Below, piece after piece: positions 58,689 to 60,474 of a stretch of DNA of 60,474 nt; the stretch's first letter is position 1; the number at the start of each line of letters is the position of its first letter. The stretch spans positions 1 to 60,474 of the forward strand of contig CAMUYE010000002.1 in the NCBI GenBank assembly GCA_947164825.1. The letters run 5' to 3'. The notes under the pieces were generated by a model. That model was not told the origin of the DNA, ran no database searches, and saw only the letters and a program-made list of their open reading frames with translations. The stretch is from an uncultured Clostridia bacterium (GTDB lineage Bacteria; Bacillota; Clostridia; Oscillospirales; Oscillospiraceae). Both the position numbers and the translations under genes were made by a program.

Positions 58689-58745
58689 GCAGTCAAGATG
58701 AAACCGCGGAGGTTACATCAAATGAATTTTCGGAGGTATCTCACT

Positions 58746-59516
58746 ATGACAAACAAAGAAAAAGCCCTGGCTCTGATCGGCACATTCGTATCCGGTGATC
58801 TGGAACTGGCGAAGTCTCTGCTCGCCCCCGAGTACAAGCAGCACAACCTCGCTTTCGGCACCGGCGCTGACGCATTTGTGGCTGCTGTCGCTGGACTCCA
58901 GCAGGCACCCGTAAAGACAACGGTAAATAACATCCGCGCTTTCGAGGACGGTGACTGCGTTTTCCTTCAGACCGTTTACAATTTCGCCGGAGCGGGCGAA
59001 CAGGTAGCGTTTGACGTGTTCCATTTCAACGCCGATGGCAAAATCGATGAGCATTGGGACAATCTTCAGAATGTTGCCGCCCCCAATCCTTCCGGTCACA
59101 CCCAGATCGACGGTACGCTTGAAAAGAAAGACGTCGATAAGGAAGAGACCCGCCGCATCGTTGCGGGATTCGTAGGCGACGTGCTTCGCGGAGAGCATCC
59201 TGAAAAGCTGACTTCCTACTACGACGGCGACAAGTACATCCAGCACAATATCTCCATCGCTGACGGTCTTTCCGGACTCGGTGCTGCGCTTGCGGCTATG
59301 GCGGAACAGGGCATCTCGATGGTCTATGACAAGACGCATATGGTTCTTGCCGACGGCGACTATGCGCTCGCCTGCAGTGAAGGCTCCTTCGGCGGCGTGC
59401 CCACCACCTATTACGATCTCTTCCGCGTGGAAAACGGCTTTATCGCGGAGCACTGGGACGTGATGGAGACGCTTGCCGACAAAGATACTTGGCAGAATAA
59501 TAACGGAAAGTTTTAA
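58746..59516 (+). CDS. Tandem NTF2/SnoaL-like domain protein
   Basis: A 256-aa protein with two similar NTF2-like halves: about 1-115 (KALALIGTFVSGDLELAKSLLAPEYKQHN ... DVFHFNADGKIDEHWDNLQNV) and about 130-250 (RRIVAGFVGDVLRGEHPEKLTSYYDGDKYIQHN ... DLFRVENGFIAEHWDVMETL). Each half ends in the EHWD motif. Such folds serve as small-molecule enzymes or binding proteins; the substrate is unknown. It is paired with the Rrf2 regulator gene, and both promoters share an operator. Confidence 0.88.
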   Translation: MTNKEKALALIGTFVSGDLELAKSLLAPEYKQHNLAFGTGADAFVAAVAGLQQAPVKTTVNNIRAFEDGDCVFLQTVYNFAGAGEQVAFDVFHFNADGKIDEHWDNLQNVAAPNPSGHTQIDGTLEKKDVDKEETRRIVAGFVGDVLRGEHPEKLTSYYDGDKYIQHNISIADGLSGLGAALAAMAEQGISMVYDKTHMVLADGDYALACSEGSFGGVPTTYYDLFRVENGFIAEHWDVMETLADKDTWQNNNGKF

Positions 59517-59553
59517 TGTAACCGTTGAAATTACGACTTCTTTGTGGTATGAT
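59515..59553 (+). promoter_or_regulatory. Promoter with overlapping Rrf2-type operator (site 2)
   Basis: TTGAAA at 59525-59530 and TATGAT at 59548-59553, spaced 17 bp. AATGTAAC at 59515-59522 and TTACGAC at 59531-59537 align position for position with site 1 at 58650. Confidence 0.75.
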
Positions 59554-59573
59554 AACGGGTGGAGGTGAACAGG

Positions 59574-60017
59574 ATGCAAATATCTTCAAGATTCACGATC
59601 GCTCTGCATATCTTCTCCTGCGTTGACGTTTTCGGCGGTGAACGCAAGGTCACGAGCGATTTTCTCGCAGAAAGCATCAATACCAACCCCGTTATCATCC
59701 GCAAGATCCTCACGCAGCTCAAAAACGCGGGGCTTATCACCGTGCAGAGAGGCACGGGCGGCATCGAAGTGACGAGAAACTTACGTGATATCACTTTTTA
59801 CGACGTGTACGAGGCGATCGATCCGGTAGAGAACGGCGACCTGTTCCATTTTCACGAAAGCCCGAATCCGAAATGCCCGGTGGGGCGGAACATCCACGCG
59901 CTGCTGGACGGCAAGCTGAAGGATATACAGAACGCTATGGAAAATGAACTGAAACGTTACACGCTTCTCGATCTGCAAAGCGGCATGGCGGAGCTTCTGG
60001 CAAAGGAAAGCAAATGA
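59574..60017 (+). CDS. Rrf2 family transcriptional regulator
   Basis: A 147-aa regulator: SSRFTIALHIFSCVDVF, then the winged HTH SDFLAESINTNPVIIRKILTQLKNAGLITVQRGTGGIEV (about 30-68) and a C-terminal dimer region. Only one conserved-region cysteine (PNPKCPVG near 103) is present, so an IscR/NsrR-type Fe-S cluster is unlikely; it looks more like YwnA-type thiol or small-molecule sensors. Start at ATG 59574 behind GGAGGTG. Confidence 0.9.
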   Translation: MQISSRFTIALHIFSCVDVFGGERKVTSDFLAESINTNPVIIRKILTQLKNAGLITVQRGTGGIEVTRNLRDITFYDVYEAIDPVENGDLFHFHESPNPKCPVGRNIHALLDGKLKDIQNAMENELKRYTLLDLQSGMAELLAKESK

Positions 60018-60022
60018 TAAAC

Positions 60023-60051
60023 GCCCCGGGAACGAAAACGTTTTCCGGGGC
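60023..60051 (+). terminator. Terminator after the Rrf2 gene
   Basis: GCCCCGGGAA faces TTTTCCGGGGC around CGAAAACG, followed by ATTTT. Confidence 0.75.
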
Positions 60052-60067
60052 ATTTTACGGAGGAACT

Positions 60068-60474
60068 ATGAACGCGGAACAATATTTGAAATATCTCGTA
60101 GAGGAGATCCACACGACCGTCGTCGCAACGGTTGATGACGAGGGGCTGCCCGTCACCGCCGCAATCGATATGATGGACAGCGACGGAAATAGTCTATATT
60201 TCCTGACGGCAAAAGGCAAAAGCCTTTACGACCGCATTGTAAAGCGCGGCTTTATTGCCATGACCGCTGTAAAGGGACAGAATACGATGTCAAGCGTTGC
60301 GGTATCGGTGCGCGGCAAAGTACGAGAACTCGGTTTCGACAAAATACCCGAACTCTTTGAAAAGAATCCGTATATGTGCGACATCTACCCGACCGAAGAA
60401 TCGCGCCGCGCGCTGACCGTTTTTCAGATCTACGAAGGCAGCGGCGAATGGTTCGATTTATCGAAAAAGCCGAT
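60068..60474 (+). CDS. Pyridoxamine 5'-phosphate oxidase-like flavin-binding protein (partial, runs off the end)
   Basis: The first ~135 codons of a split-barrel flavoprotein: YLVEEIHTTVVATVDDEGLPVTAAIDMMDSDGNSLYFLTAKGKSLYDRI, then VAVSVRGKVREL and MCDIYPTEESRRALTVFQIYEG. This pattern fits small PNPOx-like FMN-binding proteins of Clostridia. The C-terminus lies outside the window. It follows the Rrf2 gene after a terminator-like hairpin. Confidence 0.85.
   Translation, partial: MNAEQYLKYLVEEIHTTVVATVDDEGLPVTAAIDMMDSDGNSLYFLTAKGKSLYDRIVKRGFIAMTAVKGQNTMSSVAVSVRGKVRELGFDKIPELFEKNPYMCDIYPTEESRRALTVFQIYEGSGEWFDLSKKP

Overview
The window reads as chromosomal DNA of a GC-rich member of the Firmicutes (class Clostridia, probably an uncultured gut-type Oscillospiraceae relative; inference). 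Support: AGGAGG-type ribosome binding sites, TTGACA/TATAAT promoters with 17-bp spacing, the lepA-hemW neighbourhood, an LtaS-type enzyme, SLH and InlB-type surface domains, a CD1871A-type CXXC peptide and an ECF sigma/anti-sigma pair. No ribosomal RNA, CRISPR array or complete mobile element is present. One tRNA-Ser gene (CGA) lies near the right end.

Layout. 1-5.0 kb: a minus-strand set comM-thiI-cinA-vanZ, bracketed by inverted composite repeat blocks. 5.0-9.2 kb: an uncharacterised conserved protein, then a metal-efflux operon (ArsR/CadC-type repressor, separate HMA metallochaperone, CadA-type ATPase). 9.3-13.3 kb: lepA and hemW separated by a repeat-flanked lipoprotein gene. 13.5-19.7 kb: LTA-synthase-like enzyme, split transketolase, tocopherol-cyclase-like protein and cysteine desulfidase. 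19.8-32 kb: mostly plus-strand accessory metabolism: DUF523/DUF4298/DUF2804, a TauE-type exporter, carboxylesterase, chromate-transporter pair, TraX-like protein, an orphan CARF-nuclease of the DUF1887 (Card1/Can2) family, and a thiol-redox operon (TlpA lipoprotein, 46-aa CXXC peptide, membrane Fe-S/TlpA fusion). 32-37 kb: ECF sigma/anti-sigma, hydantoinase, dCMP deaminase, DUF4363/DUF421. 37.7-49 kb: a 2443-aa SLH surface protein, two small genes, then a PqqD - HprK-like kinase - PqqD - nucleotidyltransferase cassette. 49.2-56.5 kb: phosphoesterase, arcA-arcB, HAD phosphatase, MscS channel, surface protein and lipoprotein. 56.6-60.5 kb: tRNA-Ser, then an integration scar with a broken integrase, other gene remnants, and an intact NTF2-like/Rrf2/PNPOx group.

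The most striking property is the repeat load. Two repeat grammars occur again and again: (a) imperfect palindromes headed by GTAG, resembling REP elements mobilised by TnpA-REP (RAYT) enzymes but in a Firmicute; (b) several sequence-unrelated short tandem families that all have a 7-bp period. They sit at gene ends, at three genes supply the stop codon as the TAG of GTAG, and lie inside three genes (Fe-S/TlpA fusion, HprK-like kinase, nucleotidyltransferase) without breaking the frame.

The best candidates for new biology are the PqqD/HprK/nucleotidyltransferase cassette beside the giant surface protein, the REP-like/heptamer repeat system, and the orphan Card1-like gene. All family calls were made by reading translated motifs; no database search was run.
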